Below, in pieces: positions 21,985-34,634 of a stretch of DNA of 64,000 bases (its first letter is position 1; each line of letters begins with the position of its first letter). Under the pieces are notes generated by a model. It saw only the letters and a list, made by a program, of their open reading frames with translations. It did no database searches and was not told the DNA's origin. The DNA comes from Bacillus nakamurai (GTDB lineage Bacteria; Bacillota; Bacilli; Bacillales; Bacillaceae): NCBI RefSeq assembly GCF_001584325.1, contig NZ_LSAZ01000007.1, forward strand, positions 118,130-182,129, given 5' to 3'. The position numbers and the translations under genes are program-made.

Positions 21985-22413
21985 TTAATTTTTACGGATG
22001 CTCTGCATCGTGCGGTGAGGTTTTTTGGCACGCGGCGGGCCGAAAACTTCTCCGAAAATGACGCCTTGCACCGCGGTGTCTTTATTTACTTTGAGAACAT
22101 TTTTCTTCAGGGACGCGTTCCTGCCGCGCACAGCAGTCAGCTCGCGTTCAAGTCCTTTGAACGTCCGCTTTGTTTCCGCAAGTCTTTTTTCAGCTTCCCG
22201 TCTTTTTTGTTCAAACGGGTTTTCTTCTGAAACAACAGGCACTTCTTCCAGTTTATGCTGGTCAGCCGGCTGCTGTTGGGTCGGCTGCTGTTGAGCCTGC
22301 GGCGCAGGGTTTTTGGCGCTCTGTTTCTCATCTTTGCTTTTTTTGCCGAATATCGCCGATATAATGCCGATGACGACAGCAATGACGAGCGGGTTTGTCA
22401 GAATCTCGTACAT
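21985..22413 (-). CDS. yqfB: YqfB, third gene of the flotillin operon
   Basis: A 142-residue protein of unknown function encoded after yqeZ and floA. It has one N-terminal transmembrane helix (about residues 6-22, NPLVIAVVIGIISAIFG), a Gln/Pro-rich linker, a charged coiled-coil-like stretch (EQKRREAEKRLAETKRTF) and a basic tail. The gene begins 27 bases after floA. Association with the flotillin microdomain system is inferred from the operon only. Confidence 0.88.
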   Translation of the reverse strand: MYEILTNPLVIAVVIGIISAIFGKKSKDEKQSAKNPAPQAQQQPTQQQPADQHKLEEVPVVSEENPFEQKRREAEKRLAETKRTFKGLERELTAVRGRNASLKKNVLKVNKDTAVQGVIFGEVFGPPRAKKPHRTMQSIRKN

Positions 22414-22440
22414 ATAACGGCTCCCTCCTTATAAGAGAGG

Positions 22441-23436
22441 TTAGGATTGATGGTCTTCATCTTGCTGGTCATTTGTCAGCTTGCCGATTGAATCCCTCAT
22501 GCCTGTATCGGCGTCAATATTTTTTATATTCATGTAGTCCATAACGCCGATGTTTCCTTCACGCAATGCTTCAGCCATCGCAAGCGGCACTTCCGCTTCT
22601 GCTTCCACTACTTTAGCACGCATTTCTTCTACGCGGGCGCGCATTTCCTGCTCTTGCGCCACTGCCATGGCGCGGCGTTCTTCCGCTTTTGCCTGTGCAA
22701 TGTTTTTGTCTGCTTCCGCCTGGTCTGTCTGCAGAATCGCTCCGATGTTTTTGCCGATGTCAACGTCGGCGATATCGATCGAAAGAATTTCAAATGCGGT
22801 GCCTGAGTCCAATCCTTTTCCCAGTACGGTTTGCGAGATCATATCAGGGTTTTCCAACACTTTTTTATGATTGACTGATGAACCGATCGTTGATACAATC
22901 CCTTCGCCGACACGGGCGACGATGGTTTCTTCGCCGGCTCCGCCGACGAGGCGGTCGATATTGGCTCTCACCGTAATTCTGGCTTTCGCTTTGACTTCAA
23001 TTCCGTCCATGGCGACACCCGCGATAAACGGTGTTTCAATGACCTTTGGATTTACGCTCATTTGAACGGCTTCTAATACGTCTCGGCCGGCCAGGTCAAT
23101 GGCAGCGCAGCGTTCAAACGTCAGCTCAATATTGGCGCGCTGTGCCGCAATCAGGGCATTGACGACCCTGTCGACATTACCTCCGGCCAAGTAGTGGCTC
23201 TCAAGCTGATTTGTTGAAGCGGCAATGCCCGCTTTATGCGCTTTAATTAACGGGTTTACCACACGGTTCGGAATAACGCGGCGAAGCCTCATTCCGATTA
23301 AAGTGAAAATGCTGATTTTGACTCCCGCCGCAAGCGCCGAGATCCAAAGCATCACCGGTACAAAGGTGAAGAACACGGCTAATACAATGATTGCGGCTGC
23401 GACTAATGCTAAAATCGCCAAGCTTGACAGTTCCAT
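22441..23436 (-). CDS. floA: Flotillin-like protein FloA
   Basis: FloA organises functional membrane microdomains together with FloT. The 331-residue protein begins with a membrane-inserted hydrophobic region (residues about 5-45, two adjacent segments). The conserved flotillin domain follows, and then a helical C-terminal part with repeated Ala/Glu-rich sequence ([30 protein letters not shown], split here as one continuous helix region). The start ATG at 23436 is 23 bases after yqeZ. The gene order yqeZ-floA-yqfB is conserved. Confidence 0.95.
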   Translation of the reverse strand: MELSSLAILALVAAAIIVLAVFFTFVPVMLWISALAAGVKISIFTLIGMRLRRVIPNRVVNPLIKAHKAGIAASTNQLESHYLAGGNVDRVVNALIAAQRANIELTFERCAAIDLAGRDVLEAVQMSVNPKVIETPFIAGVAMDGIEVKAKARITVRANIDRLVGGAGEETIVARVGEGIVSTIGSSVNHKKVLENPDMISQTVLGKGLDSGTAFEILSIDIADVDIGKNIGAILQTDQAEADKNIAQAKAEERRAMAVAQEQEMRARVEEMRAKVVEAEAEVPLAMAEALREGNIGVMDYMNIKNIDADTGMRDSIGKLTNDQQDEDHQS

Positions 23437-23459
23437 CTAATTCCTCCTCAAGGTTTTAT

Positions 23460-24776
23460 CTATATTTCTCTCACGACGATGCGCGAGCCTTCCACTTTTA
23501 CCACTTTTACTTGCTTATCTTTTTCAGTGAACGAGCCTTCTGAAACGACATCAAGGCGTTCATCTTCAATAATAACGGTGCCTGACGGCCTGAGGGCGGT
23601 AGCGGTCACGCCGACCTTGCCCAATAGCTCTGTCCGATTTTGATTTGAAACATAACCGCTCTCTGTGCTTGTAGAATCAGTCAATATAAATTTCTTAAAG
23701 AATTTCATCCGTTTTCCCAACACCCTTGTGAATATGATAAAGGCTGCAATGGAAACAGCCGCGGCGATCAAGAGAGAAACCGCCATTACAGTAGAGCTGC
23801 CTGCCGCGAGAAAAAGGCTCGCGATAACGCCGATGATTCCGAGGAGACCGATGATGCCTCCCGGCAGAAAGATTTCTAATAGGATAAAAACCAAACCGGC
23901 GACAAACAGGAATACGCTGTCATAGCCTGCAAAACCGGCGGCAAGATGTCCGACGAAAAACAGCAGCAAGGCCGTAAATCCGACGGCCCCCGGTATACCG
24001 ACACCCGGAGAGAACAGTTCAATGGTCAGGCCCAGAAAAGCTAAGGTTAATAAGACAGGCACAACGAACGGGTTTGTGAACCATCTGCCCATTTTGTCGA
24101 CGAAGCCTTCTTGAGCGTGCTGAACATCGGCTTTTTGAAACCCGAGCTTTTTATACAATGCGTCAAGGTTTGGCACGGTGCCTTCCGAATAACCGACTTC
24201 CTCGGCTTTTTCAGCAGTCAGCGTCAGCAGCTTCCCCTTTGGGGCTCCCGCTTCCTCCGCATCTATTGCAGGGTCTGCCATGGCCAGCGCGTATTTCGGA
24301 TTCCGATTGTTCTTAACGGCTGCGTCTTCCATTTCCGCATGCCACAGTGATTGGGCTTTTTGGTCAGCGGCGTTTCCTTTTCCGTCAATAATGGCCGCAG
24401 CCCCCATCTTTCCTCCCGGCGCCATATAAATATCGTCTGCTTGAAGCGCAATATACGCGCCTGCGGAAAGCGCCCGTTTATTTACGTAAGCGGTAACAGG
24501 CACATCCGCGCCATTTATCACATCTGCAATGTTTAAGGCAGAATGAACGGCGCCGCCCGGCGTATTGATGTCAAGAATAATGTGTGACGCTCCGGCTTCT
24601 TTCGCCTCCTTGAAAGAACGCGATAAGAACGAAGCAAGCCCCTTTTCGACATGTTTCTCAACCGGGATGACATAGACCGCTGGATGATCAGCTTTTGCGT
24701 TCAACTGAACCCCTAATAAACATAATACAAATAGGACCAATAGAGCAACAGCAATTCCGGTTTTTTTTCGGAACAA
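23460..24776 (-). CDS. yqeZ: NfeD-like membrane protein YqeZ
   Basis: A long NfeD-type protein with a ClpP-like serine protease domain facing outside. A signal or anchor helix (AVALLVLFVLCLLGV) comes first. The protease-like domain contains ILDINTPGG and the RALSAGAYIAL serine region. Four or more membrane helices follow (about 255-375), then a C-terminal OB-fold NfeD domain. NfeD proteins act with flotillins. The TTG at 24776 behind GGAGGG gives 438 residues. A longer in-frame opening upstream runs through the yqeY terminator and is rejected. Confidence 0.9.
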   Translation of the reverse strand: MFRKKTGIAVALLVLFVLCLLGVQLNAKADHPAVYVIPVEKHVEKGLASFLSRSFKEAKEAGASHIILDINTPGGAVHSALNIADVINGADVPVTAYVNKRALSAGAYIALQADDIYMAPGGKMGAAAIIDGKGNAADQKAQSLWHAEMEDAAVKNNRNPKYALAMADPAIDAEEAGAPKGKLLTLTAEKAEEVGYSEGTVPNLDALYKKLGFQKADVQHAQEGFVDKMGRWFTNPFVVPVLLTLAFLGLTIELFSPGVGIPGAVGFTALLLFFVGHLAAGFAGYDSVFLFVAGLVFILLEIFLPGGIIGLLGIIGVIASLFLAAGSSTVMAVSLLIAAAVSIAAFIIFTRVLGKRMKFFKKFILTDSTSTESGYVSNQNRTELLGKVGVTATALRPSGTVIIEDERLDVVSEGSFTEKDKQVKVVKVEGSRIVVREI

Positions 24777-24852
24777 GGCCGATATACCCTCCTTCCCTTT
24801 TCGTTCTTCTTTATATACGTAACAAATGTACTTAAGTTTCATTTTTTTATGT

Positions 24853-24891
24853 ATAAAAAAAGACATCTCTCCAGGAAAGATGTCTTTTTCT
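24853..24891 (-). terminator. Terminator after rpsU-yqeY
   Basis: AAAGACATCT pairs with AGATGTCTTT, followed by seven T residues on the minus strand, just after the yqeY stop. Confidence 0.88.
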
Positions 24892-24898
24892 TTGTCAA

Positions 24899-25345
24899 TT
24901 AAGATAATTGACTGCTGACAAGTCTGTTAATTACACTTCCGTCAGCTTTACCTTTTACTTTAGGCATAATAGCACTCATCACTTTGCCCATGTCCGCTTT
25001 GGAGCTCGCACCGACTTCAGCGATGGTTTCATTTACGATTGTCTGCAGCTCTTCTTCAGAAAGCTGCTTCGGTAAATAAACTTCTAAAATGTCCAGCTCT
25101 TTTTGAACTTTATCTACTAAATCTAAACGATTAGCGTTTGAAAATTCATGGAGGGAGTCTTTACGTTGCTTAAGTTCACGAGATAGGACAGTAAGTTCCT
25201 CATCCTCGGTCAAACTGTCTTTCTTAAGCTTAATTGCTTCGTTTTGAAGTGAAGCTTTCACCATTCGAACGACAGTCAGTTTGTCTTTCTCACGGCTTTT
25301 CATATACAGCTTCATATCCTGGTTAAGTCGCTCAAGAAGACTCAT
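24899..25345 (-). CDS. yqeY: YqeY, GatB/YqeY domain protein
   Basis: A 148-residue all-helical protein related to the tRNA-binding tail domain of the amidotransferase subunit GatB. A role in tRNA-related processes is suspected but undefined. Family features include the N-terminal [19 protein letters not shown] and the C-terminal [21 protein letters not shown]. It lies 14 bases after rpsU, the conserved arrangement. Confidence 0.94.
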   Translation of the reverse strand: MSLLERLNQDMKLYMKSREKDKLTVVRMVKASLQNEAIKLKKDSLTEDEELTVLSRELKQRKDSLHEFSNANRLDLVDKVQKELDILEVYLPKQLSEEELQTIVNETIAEVGASSKADMGKVMSAIMPKVKGKADGSVINRLVSSQLS

Positions 25346-25359
25346 AAATCCACCCTCTT

Positions 25360-25533
25360 TTAGAATTTGCGTTTTCTAGCAGCTTCAGACTTTTTCTTGC
25401 GCTTTACGCTAGGTTTTTCATAAAATTCGCGCTTTCTTGCTTCTTGCAAAGTACCTGTCTTTGATACACTGCGTTTGAAGCGACGAAGAGCATCTTCAAG
25501 CGATTCGTTTTTTCTAACGACCGTTTTTGACAT
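25360..25533 (-). CDS. rpsU: Ribosomal protein S21
   Basis: Small-subunit ribosomal protein bS21, 57 residues, highly basic ([16 protein letters not shown]). The ATG at 25533 opens [19 protein letters not shown] behind a GGAGGG-type site. The open frame continues 18 codons upstream with no ribosome site. It is the first gene of an rpsU-yqeY transcript. Confidence 0.97.
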
Positions 25534-25704
25534 TCTCTTTCCCTCCCTCCGAATACACCAATCGACTACCTTTAAAAAGATACACATATAAACATGTACT
25601 TTGACATTATAATATAAGCCATCAGTCAGGTCAACTAAGTGAGTTCACTTTTCCGTCATGAATGGCGCTGCTTGTCTATATAATGATGGAAAGGGGTGTT
25701 TCGT

Positions 25705-26631
25705 TTGCTGATATTGATCTGCTTTGCTGCACTTATCTTGTTTTTTTTAGCCGGAATGAGCCTGCTCAGGCAAGGGCTGATATCTTTAACGTATTCAAAA
25801 ATTGAGGAGAGCCTGCTTCTGTTTACTGACCACCCTTTGAAAGCTTTTCTCATCAGCATCGTGTTTACAGGTTTACTTCAGAGCAGCTCCGCCTTTATGG
25901 TCATTGTCATTGGATTTGTGAGCGCGGGCGCTTTGACTTTTAAGCGGACGATTCCGATGATTCTCGGAACGAATGTCGGCTCAACATTTACGACGCAGTT
26001 TTTGGCCATTAAAATGGATGTGCTCATCTGGGCGCTTTTCATCGGCGGTTTATTGTTTTTGTTTATTCGTAAATATCCGTTCAAACAGATCGGAACGAGC
26101 TTTCTGGGCCTCGGCATTATCTTTTTTTGCATCACGTGCTTCAGCCGCCTCGCCGTTCCGCTGACAGAAATGAAGGCAGGCGCGGAGGTGCTGCGGCATG
26201 TAAACGATTCAAGCTGGTCCGCTCTTTTTATCGGCATGATATTGACAGCAATCATTCATTCAAGCTCGGTATGCATCGGCATTTTAATGAGCTTTATGAA
26301 TGAAGGGGTGATTGGCGTTGAGCAGGCCATAAGCGTCGTCTTGGGATCTAATATCGGGACATGCATTACGGCTGTAATGGCTGCTGTTTCAGGCGGAAAT
26401 GCCGCGAGACAGACCGCGGGCGCCCACGTTGTGTTTAATGTCCTCGGTGTGCTTCTCGTCTTTCCTTTTCTGTCGGCGTCGGCAGGCATCATGGAACGGC
26501 TGACAAGCGACCCCGCTCAAATGATTGCCCATTTCAGCCTTTTATTCAATGTCGTGACCGCCCTGCTGTTTTTACCGTTCACCAATCTGTTTCACCAGTT
26601 TATTGACAGGCTTATTCCCTCTAAACAATAA
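25705..26631 (+). CDS. yqeW: Na+/phosphate cotransporter family protein YqeW
   Basis: A 308-residue member of the NptA/PhoU-less Na/Pi symporter family, integral membrane protein. Two copies of the inverted repeat motif are visible, GLLQSSSAFMVI near residue 55 and IHSSSVCIGILM near 190. Each is followed by a glycine/asparagine motif (LGTNVGS, LGSNIGTC). About eight hydrophobic helices fill the length. The TTG at 25705 has GGGG eight bases upstream. An in-frame GTG at 25696 has the site directly against it and is less likely. The gene runs opposite to its neighbours. Confidence 0.9.
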   Translation: MLILICFAALILFFLAGMSLLRQGLISLTYSKIEESLLLFTDHPLKAFLISIVFTGLLQSSSAFMVIVIGFVSAGALTFKRTIPMILGTNVGSTFTTQFLAIKMDVLIWALFIGGLLFLFIRKYPFKQIGTSFLGLGIIFFCITCFSRLAVPLTEMKAGAEVLRHVNDSSWSALFIGMILTAIIHSSSVCIGILMSFMNEGVIGVEQAISVVLGSNIGTCITAVMAAVSGGNAARQTAGAHVVFNVLGVLLVFPFLSASAGIMERLTSDPAQMIAHFSLLFNVVTALLFLPFTNLFHQFIDRLIPSKQ

Positions 26632-26665
26632 AAAAAACCGATGCACAGGGGGCATCGGTTTTTCA
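26629..26665. terminator. Bidirectional terminator between yqeW and mtaB
   Basis: AAAACCGATGC pairs with GCATCGGTTTT around a seven-base loop, with A and T runs on both sides, where the two genes converge. Confidence 0.9.
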
Positions 26666-26671
26666 AAAATA

Positions 26672-28027
26672 TTATGAAGACATTCGCATTTTCTGTGCCG
26701 TTTCTTCTTCAACAATCCGGACGAACTGCCCTTCATTGTACGGATAACCCGCTTTTTGGATTTTGACTTTGACAAGTTTGCCGATCATGTCTTCCGTCCC
26801 TTTAAAGACGACTTTCATATAATTGTCCGTATAGCCGACAAACATGCCGTCTTTATCGGACTCTTTAAACGCTTCTTCAGGAATGATTTCCAGAACCTCT
26901 CCTTCGTAATCAGAAGCGTATTCTTTTGCAAGCTGGTCAGAAAGCGCGATCAGCTTGTGAACCCGTTCATTTTTTACGTTTTCATCAACCTGGTCATCCA
27001 TTCTGGCCGCAGGTGTTCCGGTGCGTTTGCTGTAAGGGAACACATGAAGCTCAGAAAACTTGTGTTCTTTGATGAACTGGTATGTTTCCATAAATTCTTC
27101 TTCCGTTTCACCGGGGAAGCCGACGATGACGTCAGATGTGACAGCAAGGCCTGGCAGCGCTTCTTTCAGCTTATTTAACCGGTCCGCGAAAAATTCCATC
27201 GTATACTTTCGTCTCATCCGTTTAAGAACGGTGTTTGAGCCTGACTGAATCGGAATGTGGAGGTGGCGGACAATTTTATCAGAAGCATCCAGCACCTCAA
27301 TCACTTCGTCAGTGATTTGGCTTGCTTCAATAGATGAAATTCTGATCCGTTTTAAGCCTTCTACTCGGGTATCCAATTCACGGAGTAGCTTTGCGAAATT
27401 GTAATCTTTCATATCCTCTCCGTAACCGCCCGTATGAATTCCCGTCAGAACGATCTCTTTGTAACCGGCATCCACTAGCTGCTGAGCCTGTTTAATAACC
27501 TCTTCAGGATCTCGGGAACGCAGTAAGCCGCGCGCCCACGGAATAATGCAGAACGTGCAGAAATTGTTGCAGCCCTCTTGGATTTTCAATGACGCTCTTG
27601 TCCGGTCTGTAAAGGCGGGAACATCAAGCTCTTCAAACACGCGCGCTTTCATAATGTTGCCGACACCGTTAATCGGCTGGCGCTCTTCTCTGTACTGCTC
27701 TATGTAGCCGAGCATTTTTTCACGGTCCTGTGTGCCGACGACGATGTCAACGCCGGGAATGGCCATAATTTCTGCCGGGGACGTTTGTGCGTAGCATCCC
27801 GTCACACAGATCACCCCGTCAGGATTTTGGCGGATGGCCCGTCTGATGACTTGGCGGCTTTTTTTATCTCCTGTGTTTGTTACCGTACATGTATTAATGA
27901 CATATACATCTGCTGTCTGTTCGAATTCTTTTCGTTCATAACCCGCTTCTTTAAACAGCTGCCAGATTGCTTCTGTTTCATAATGGTTGACCTTGCAGCC
28001 AAGGGTATGAAAAGCAACAGTTGCCAT
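26672..28027 (-). CDS. mtaB: tRNA t6A37 methylthiotransferase MtaB
   Basis: Radical SAM enzyme converting t6A to ms2t6A at position 37 of tRNAs reading ANN codons. The protein is 451 residues. The N-terminal UPF0004 domain has three cluster cysteines (LGCKVN, NTCTVT, VTGCYAQ). The radical SAM motif CNNFCTFC lies near residues 155-162. A C-terminal TRAM domain is present. The ATG shares one base with the rsmE stop codon (TAATG), so translation is coupled. It is the last gene of the transcript that starts in the heat-shock operon. Confidence 0.96.
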   Translation of the reverse strand: MATVAFHTLGCKVNHYETEAIWQLFKEAGYERKEFEQTADVYVINTCTVTNTGDKKSRQVIRRAIRQNPDGVICVTGCYAQTSPAEIMAIPGVDIVVGTQDREKMLGYIEQYREERQPINGVGNIMKARVFEELDVPAFTDRTRASLKIQEGCNNFCTFCIIPWARGLLRSRDPEEVIKQAQQLVDAGYKEIVLTGIHTGGYGEDMKDYNFAKLLRELDTRVEGLKRIRISSIEASQITDEVIEVLDASDKIVRHLHIPIQSGSNTVLKRMRRKYTMEFFADRLNKLKEALPGLAVTSDVIVGFPGETEEEFMETYQFIKEHKFSELHVFPYSKRTGTPAARMDDQVDENVKNERVHKLIALSDQLAKEYASDYEGEVLEIIPEEAFKESDKDGMFVGYTDNYMKVVFKGTEDMIGKLVKVKIQKAGYPYNEGQFVRIVEEETAQKMRMSS

Positions 28028-28797
28028 TACTGATCACCTCTTAATAACTCTGTATGATAAGAAACTGCGCTTAACGCGTACATGGGCGCAGTTTCAGTCC
28101 GTAAAATTCTCGGTCCGAGTCCGCATAAGACGGCGCCTTTTTCTGAAAGCTGCTGTGCTTCAGATTCAGTTAGACCGCCTTCAGGGCCGAATACGATTAA
28201 AAGCGACGACCCATACGGCAGGCTTTGCACAACCGCAGCGAAAGCGCTCGATTCTCCTTGCTTTGATGACTCTTCGTATGCAACGACACATTTATCGACA
28301 TTCTCCGCCATCTCAAGCAGCTGCCGGAACGTATGAACGGTTTTCACTTCGGGAATTTCATTTCGGTACGACTGTTCGGCCGCTTCCTTCGCGATTTTCG
28401 TCCATCTCTCCCGCTTTTTCTTTGCTTTTTTGTCGTCCAGCTTAACGACGGATCGGGCGCCCTGAAAAGGGATAAACATGCTCGCGCCGAGCTCGGTCCC
28501 TTTTTGGATAATCCATTCAAGCTTATCGCCTTTCGGAAGACCGCTGGCTATCAGAACCTTTACCGGCAGCTCGCGATCTTCCCCCGTCCATTCAGACACG
28601 AGGCATGATATGTGTTCTTTAGAAACAGCTTGGAGCTTACATAACGCTTCATGGCCATCCTTCGAGCAGCAGATAATCCGGTCACCGGCATTCATCCTCA
28701 TGACGTTGGCAATATGATGAACATCTTCGCCTGTTATTTGGAATTCATGAGCTTCGTTCATCTCCTGCTTCGTGAGCTCGATAAAATATCGTTGCAT
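28027..28797 (-). CDS. rsmE: 16S rRNA (uracil1498-N3)-methyltransferase RsmE
   Basis: SPOUT-class methyltransferase modifying U1498 of 16S rRNA. The protein is 256 residues from the ATG at 28797, which follows TAGGTG by 9 bases. A GTG at 28809 is in frame but lacks a site. The knotted C-terminal SAM pocket shows VFGPEGGLTESE and LGPRILRTETA. An N-terminal PUA-like domain precedes it. It lies between prmA and mtaB in the conserved dnaJ-prmA-rsmE-mtaB order. Confidence 0.95.
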   Translation of the reverse strand: MQRYFIELTKQEMNEAHEFQITGEDVHHIANVMRMNAGDRIICCSKDGHEALCKLQAVSKEHISCLVSEWTGEDRELPVKVLIASGLPKGDKLEWIIQKGTELGASMFIPFQGARSVVKLDDKKAKKKRERWTKIAKEAAEQSYRNEIPEVKTVHTFRQLLEMAENVDKCVVAYEESSKQGESSAFAAVVQSLPYGSSLLIVFGPEGGLTESEAQQLSEKGAVLCGLGPRILRTETAPMYALSAVSYHTELLRGDQ

Positions 28798-28819
28798 ACG
28801 CTGTGACACCTACTAACTG

Positions 28820-29755
28820 TTATTTTTTCGCAATGATGCTGACCCAATCTTCCATTGACAGAATTTCTGTGATGGTAAAGCCGGCTTTTTCCAACGCATC
28901 TTTTACTTCCTGTTTTTTCTGGCCGATAATGCCGGACGTAATGAAATGGCCGCCGTCTTTTAACAGGCCGTACGCCTGGGACGTGAAGCGGAGAATCACT
29001 TCCGCTAAAATATTCGCGACAATGACATCATGCTCGCCCGTGATGCCGTCTAACAGATTGTTCTGCTTCACTTCGGCCGTATCGCTCACTTTGTTCAATT
29101 TCACATTCAGGCGCGCGCTTTCGACAGCGACCGGATCAAGATCATACGCATGAACCGATTCAGCCTCAAGCATGGCAGCGGCGATGCTTAAAATTCCTGA
29201 ACCCGTGCCGACATCAATGACGCGGTCGCCTTTTCGGACAATCCGTTCGAGCGCCTGAATGCAAAGAACGGTTGTCGGATGCGTTCCCGTGCCAAACGCC
29301 ATTCCCGGATCCATTTCAATAATCAGTTCATCCGTATTCACCGGTGTGTATGTTTCCCATGTCGGAACGATCGTGAATTTTTCGGAAATTTTCACAGGGT
29401 GATAATACTTTTTCCAAGCCGTTGCCCATTCCTCTTCGTTGACTTCAGAAATGGTGATTTTGTTTCTCCCTAAATCAATATCGTAAAGCAGCAGATTATT
29501 GATCGTTTCTTTAATGCCGTCGACCGTTTCGCCGAGAAAACTGTTAATCGGCAAATACGCTTTGACAATGACACCCTCATCGGGGTAATCATTGGGGTCG
29601 AGCTGGTAGATTTCCCCGTATACATTCTCACGTTCTTTTATTAAATCAAGCGGATCTTCGATGACAACCCCGCTCGCACCAGCTTCATGCAAAATATTTG
29701 AGATGGGTTCGACCGCTTCATGTGTTGTGTGAATGCTGATTTCGGACCATTTCAA
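28820..29755 (-). CDS. prmA: Ribosomal protein L11 methyltransferase
   Basis: PrmA trimethylates ribosomal protein L11. It has an N-terminal substrate-recognition domain and a C-terminal Rossmann domain with [16 protein letters not shown] (SAM-binding, near residue 180) and the NILAEVI motif after it. The TTG at 29755 follows AGGAG by nine bases and gives 311 residues; an in-frame TTG at 29764 directly abuts the site. It follows dnaJ by 23 bases. Confidence 0.95.
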   Translation of the reverse strand: MKWSEISIHTTHEAVEPISNILHEAGASGVVIEDPLDLIKERENVYGEIYQLDPNDYPDEGVIVKAYLPINSFLGETVDGIKETINNLLLYDIDLGRNKITISEVNEEEWATAWKKYYHPVKISEKFTIVPTWETYTPVNTDELIIEMDPGMAFGTGTHPTTVLCIQALERIVRKGDRVIDVGTGSGILSIAAAMLEAESVHAYDLDPVAVESARLNVKLNKVSDTAEVKQNNLLDGITGEHDVIVANILAEVILRFTSQAYGLLKDGGHFITSGIIGQKKQEVKDALEKAGFTITEILSMEDWVSIIAKK

Positions 29756-29778
29756 AACTACCAACTCCTATCCAATCA

Positions 29779-30906
29779 TTACTCGCCTTTAAATGCGCGT
29801 TTTACTTTGTCAAAGAAACTCATTTCTTGCTCATCCGGCAGATTGCCGCTGACTTCAGCAAAATCGCGGATGATGTCTTTTTGTTTATCCGTCAGATTTG
29901 TCGGAGTGACTACCCGAACGACAATGTGCTGATCGCCTTGGCCGTACCCCCGGACATTCTGCACGCCTTTGCCTCTTAATCTGAATTTTGTTCCCGTTTG
30001 TGTGCCGGCAGGAATTTTCAGTTTCACTTTTCCGTGAAGCGTCGGCACTTCCACCTCATCGCCGAGAGCCGCTTGGGCAAACGTTAACGGCATTTCGCAG
30101 TAAATATCGTCTCCGTCGCGCTCGAAAAACTCATGGGCGCGCACATGGAATACGACAAACAGGTCTCCCGCAGGACCTCCGTTTACGCCGGGTTCGCCTT
30201 GCCCCGGAACGCGCAGCTGCTGTCCGTCGTCCACGCCGGCAGGAATCGTGACATTGATTTTTTTCCGTCTTTTCACCTTGCCTGTGCCGCCGCAGTCCGC
30301 ACATTTGTTTTTAATGAATTTCCCGGTGCCTTCACAATGGTGGCAGACTCTTCTGTTGACAACTTTGCCAAACGGCGTGTTTTGTTCAACATTCAGCTGG
30401 CCGGAGCCCCCGCAATGCGAGCACGTTTCCGGTTTTGTTCCGGGCTTCGCGCCGGAGCCTTTACATGTTTCGCAATTTTCTTCACGAGGAATTTCAATAA
30501 TCGTCTCTTTCCCGAAAGCCGCATCTTCAAATGACAGGGTCATTGTATACTGCAGATCAGCTCCCTGCCGAGGTGCGTTCGGATCCCGGCGTCTCGTGCC
30601 GCCGCCAAAGATGCTTGAGAAGATGTCATCAAAACCGAAGCCGCCGAAGTCTCCTCCGCCTCCGAAACCGCCGCCGAAGCCCTGATTAGGGTCTGTATGG
30701 CCGAATTGGTCATATTGCGCGCGTTTTTGGTCGTCTGAGAGCGCTTCGTATGCTTCTTTTACCTCTTTGAATTTTTCATCTGCTCCGGATTCTTTATTGA
30801 TATCAGGATGATATTTTTTTGAAAGCTTCCGATAGGCTTTTTTGATTTCATCCTTTGAAGCGCTCTTACTTACTCCAAGCACTTCATAGTAATCACGCTT
30901 ACTCAT
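29779..30906 (-). CDS. dnaJ: Chaperone DnaJ
   Basis: Co-chaperone that delivers substrates to DnaK and stimulates its ATPase. The 375 residues are ordered as follows. The J domain with HPD in [10 protein letters not shown] comes first (about 1-70). A Gly/Phe-rich linker (QGFGGGFGG) follows. The zinc-finger domain has four CxxCxGxG repeats ([32 protein letters not shown]). C-terminal substrate-binding domains end the protein. It is the fourth gene of the hrcA operon; a terminator-like hairpin separates it from dnaK. Confidence 0.98.
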   Translation of the reverse strand: MSKRDYYEVLGVSKSASKDEIKKAYRKLSKKYHPDINKESGADEKFKEVKEAYEALSDDQKRAQYDQFGHTDPNQGFGGGFGGGGDFGGFGFDDIFSSIFGGGTRRRDPNAPRQGADLQYTMTLSFEDAAFGKETIIEIPREENCETCKGSGAKPGTKPETCSHCGGSGQLNVEQNTPFGKVVNRRVCHHCEGTGKFIKNKCADCGGTGKVKRRKKINVTIPAGVDDGQQLRVPGQGEPGVNGGPAGDLFVVFHVRAHEFFERDGDDIYCEMPLTFAQAALGDEVEVPTLHGKVKLKIPAGTQTGTKFRLRGKGVQNVRGYGQGDQHIVVRVVTPTNLTDKQKDIIRDFAEVSGNLPDEQEMSFFDKVKRAFKGE

Positions 30907-30991
30907 CTCGCTTCACTCTCCCGAATTTCTCACATAAATTAGATTGTATCATTTTGAATTATGTTTTTTCAATTCCTTTTATCCCGGGCAA

Positions 30992-31032
30992 GAAAAAAAG
31001 TCAAAGCCAAGAGATGCCTGACTTTGACTTTC
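30992..31032 (-). terminator. Internal terminator between dnaK and dnaJ
   Basis: AAGTCAAAG pairs with CTTTGACTT around a 14-base loop, followed by TTTTTTTCTTG on the minus strand. It should reduce dnaJ transcription relative to dnaK. Confidence 0.75.
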
Positions 31033-31099
31033 TGTCTGTTGAATCAGAATATGCTGTGCGTTCTTTCCGCCGTCTGCCTGGGCAGCGTTAGAAAGGAAC

Positions 31100-32944
<1,845 letters not shown>

Positions 32945-32962
32945 TTACCTCCTGCTATTTAA

Positions 32963-33529
32963 TTATTGATTCACTTTTACCATTGAAGGGCGGATAACGC
33001 GATCCTTCAGTTTGTAGCCTTTTTGCATTTCTTCAACGACAATGCTGCTGCCGAAGTTTTCATCTTCCACCTGCATAACGGCTTGGTGAAGGTTCGGGTC
33101 AAATTCCTGACCGACAGCCTCGATGGCTTCGACGCCTTCTTTTTTCAGCGCTTCCATCAGCTGGCGGCGAACCATTTCCATACCTTGCAGCAAGCTTTTT
33201 GTCTGCTCGCTTTCGGCGTCTACCTGTAAAGCCCGCTCAAAATTGTCGAGGGCCGGCAGAATTTCCGTCACGATGCTTTGAGAACGGTATTTCTGTGCAG
33301 CCTCCATTTCAAGGCGGTTGCGTCGTTTATAGTTTTCAAAGTCTGCTTGAACACGCAAAAGTTTGTTTTCTTTTTCATCAAGCAAATCTTGCAATTCTTG
33401 GATTTGTTGTTGAAGGGCTTCGTCTTCAGCAGCTGTTTCATCATGCTGTTCTTCAGTTGCGGCTTGTTCAGCCATTTCTTCTTGTTCTTCTGTTTCAACC
33501 TGTTCTGCGGTTTGTTTTTCTTCTGACAT
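32963..33529 (-). CDS. grpE: Nucleotide exchange factor GrpE
   Basis: GrpE releases ADP from DnaK. The 188-residue protein starts with an acidic, Glu-rich disordered region and a long coiled coil (about 40-90), followed by the beta-domain with the conserved [16 protein letters not shown] and [16 protein letters not shown]. The ATG at 33529 follows GGGAGGTG by six bases; the six codons upstream are not needed. Confidence 0.97.
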   Translation of the reverse strand: MSEEKQTAEQVETEEQEEMAEQAATEEQHDETAAEDEALQQQIQELQDLLDEKENKLLRVQADFENYKRRNRLEMEAAQKYRSQSIVTEILPALDNFERALQVDAESEQTKSLLQGMEMVRRQLMEALKKEGVEAIEAVGQEFDPNLHQAVMQVEDENFGSSIVVEEMQKGYKLKDRVIRPSMVKVNQ

Positions 33530-33588
33530 TGTGTTCACCTCCCTCAAAAGATGTAAAAGGATTCCTGAAAATCATTGCCAAAATTCCC

Positions 33589-34620
33589 TTATTCATCATA
33601 CAAATTTGTGAATGCTTTTGACAAGTCCGAAGTCACGTGCTGAAGCAGGCTGACGACTCTGGAATAGTTCATACGCGTCGGACCGATAATGGCGATTGAT
33701 CCGATTTGTTTCGTATCAACGGTATATGTGGCCGTAATTAAGCTGCAGTTCTCCATTTCCTCGTAGTCGTTTTCTTTCCCGATTTTAATCGAAATGCCTG
33801 CTTTTGACGATTGAAACAGCTTCAGTACATCCTGCTCTTTTTCAATTAAAGACAGAAGTGATCGAACTCTTTCAATATCGTGAAACTCCGGCTGATTCAG
33901 CATATTGATTTTTCCGCCGAAAAACAGTTTCTCGACATGGCCTGCAGGATGAAATGAGGAACGGAGCGCCTCAAGAATGCTGTCGTAGTTGGCAATGTGC
34001 TGCCTTAAATACGTGACGACCTCTTTAAAAATGCGCTCATTCAGCTCATCCATCGGAACGCCTGCTAATCGTTCATTCAATATATTGACCAGTTTTTCAA
34101 TATCAGACAGATCCATTTTGGCCGGGAAACTGATGGTGCGGTTTTCGACATGCCCCGTATTCGTCACGAGAATGGCGACCGCCTTATCCGGCTGGATCGG
34201 AACGATTTGAATCTGTTTAAGATAATTTTCGCTCAGCGTCGGTCCGAGAACAATGGATGTATAGTTTGTCAGTTCGGACAGGATCTGCGCTGATTTTTGA
34301 ACTGTTTTTTCCAGCTCGAAGATTTTTTCTTTAAATATCGAGTGGATTAAATCTAAGTCGGTTTTTGTCAGCTTGACGGGCGACAGCAGATGATCGACAT
34401 AATACCTGTACCCTTTTTCTGACGGAACCCGTCCTGAGGAAGAGTGGGTTTTTTCGATAAAGCCCAATTCCTCCAAGTCAGCCATCTCGTTTCTTATCGT
34501 TGCAGAGCTGAATGTAATTTCGTCTTTTTTTGAAAGAGTTCTTGACCCTACAGGCTGTGCTGACTGTATAAAGTCATTAATTATCACTTGCAGGATCAAT
34601 AGCTGACGATTTGTTAACAT
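33589..34620 (-). CDS. hrcA: Heat-inducible transcription repressor HrcA
   Basis: HrcA binds the CIRCE operator and represses the class I heat-shock operons; GroEL assists its folding. The 343 residues comprise an N-terminal winged helix ([29 protein letters not shown], shown in family form) and a GAF-like dimerisation domain. Three ATG codons precede the chosen start at 34620, which gives the usual family length. The CIRCE element lies 15 bases upstream, so the gene is self-regulated. Confidence 0.97.
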   Translation of the reverse strand: MLTNRQLLILQVIINDFIQSAQPVGSRTLSKKDEITFSSATIRNEMADLEELGFIEKTHSSSGRVPSEKGYRYYVDHLLSPVKLTKTDLDLIHSIFKEKIFELEKTVQKSAQILSELTNYTSIVLGPTLSENYLKQIQIVPIQPDKAVAILVTNTGHVENRTISFPAKMDLSDIEKLVNILNERLAGVPMDELNERIFKEVVTYLRQHIANYDSILEALRSSFHPAGHVEKLFFGGKINMLNQPEFHDIERVRSLLSLIEKEQDVLKLFQSSKAGISIKIGKENDYEEMENCSLITATYTVDTKQIGSIAIIGPTRMNYSRVVSLLQHVTSDLSKAFTNLYDE

Positions 34621-34634
34621 CATCATCACCCCTG

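Noticed and set aside
33268..33498. Lys/Asn-rich frame inside grpE
   Set aside because: It is an out-of-frame reading of the A-rich grpE coiled-coil region with no ribosome site.
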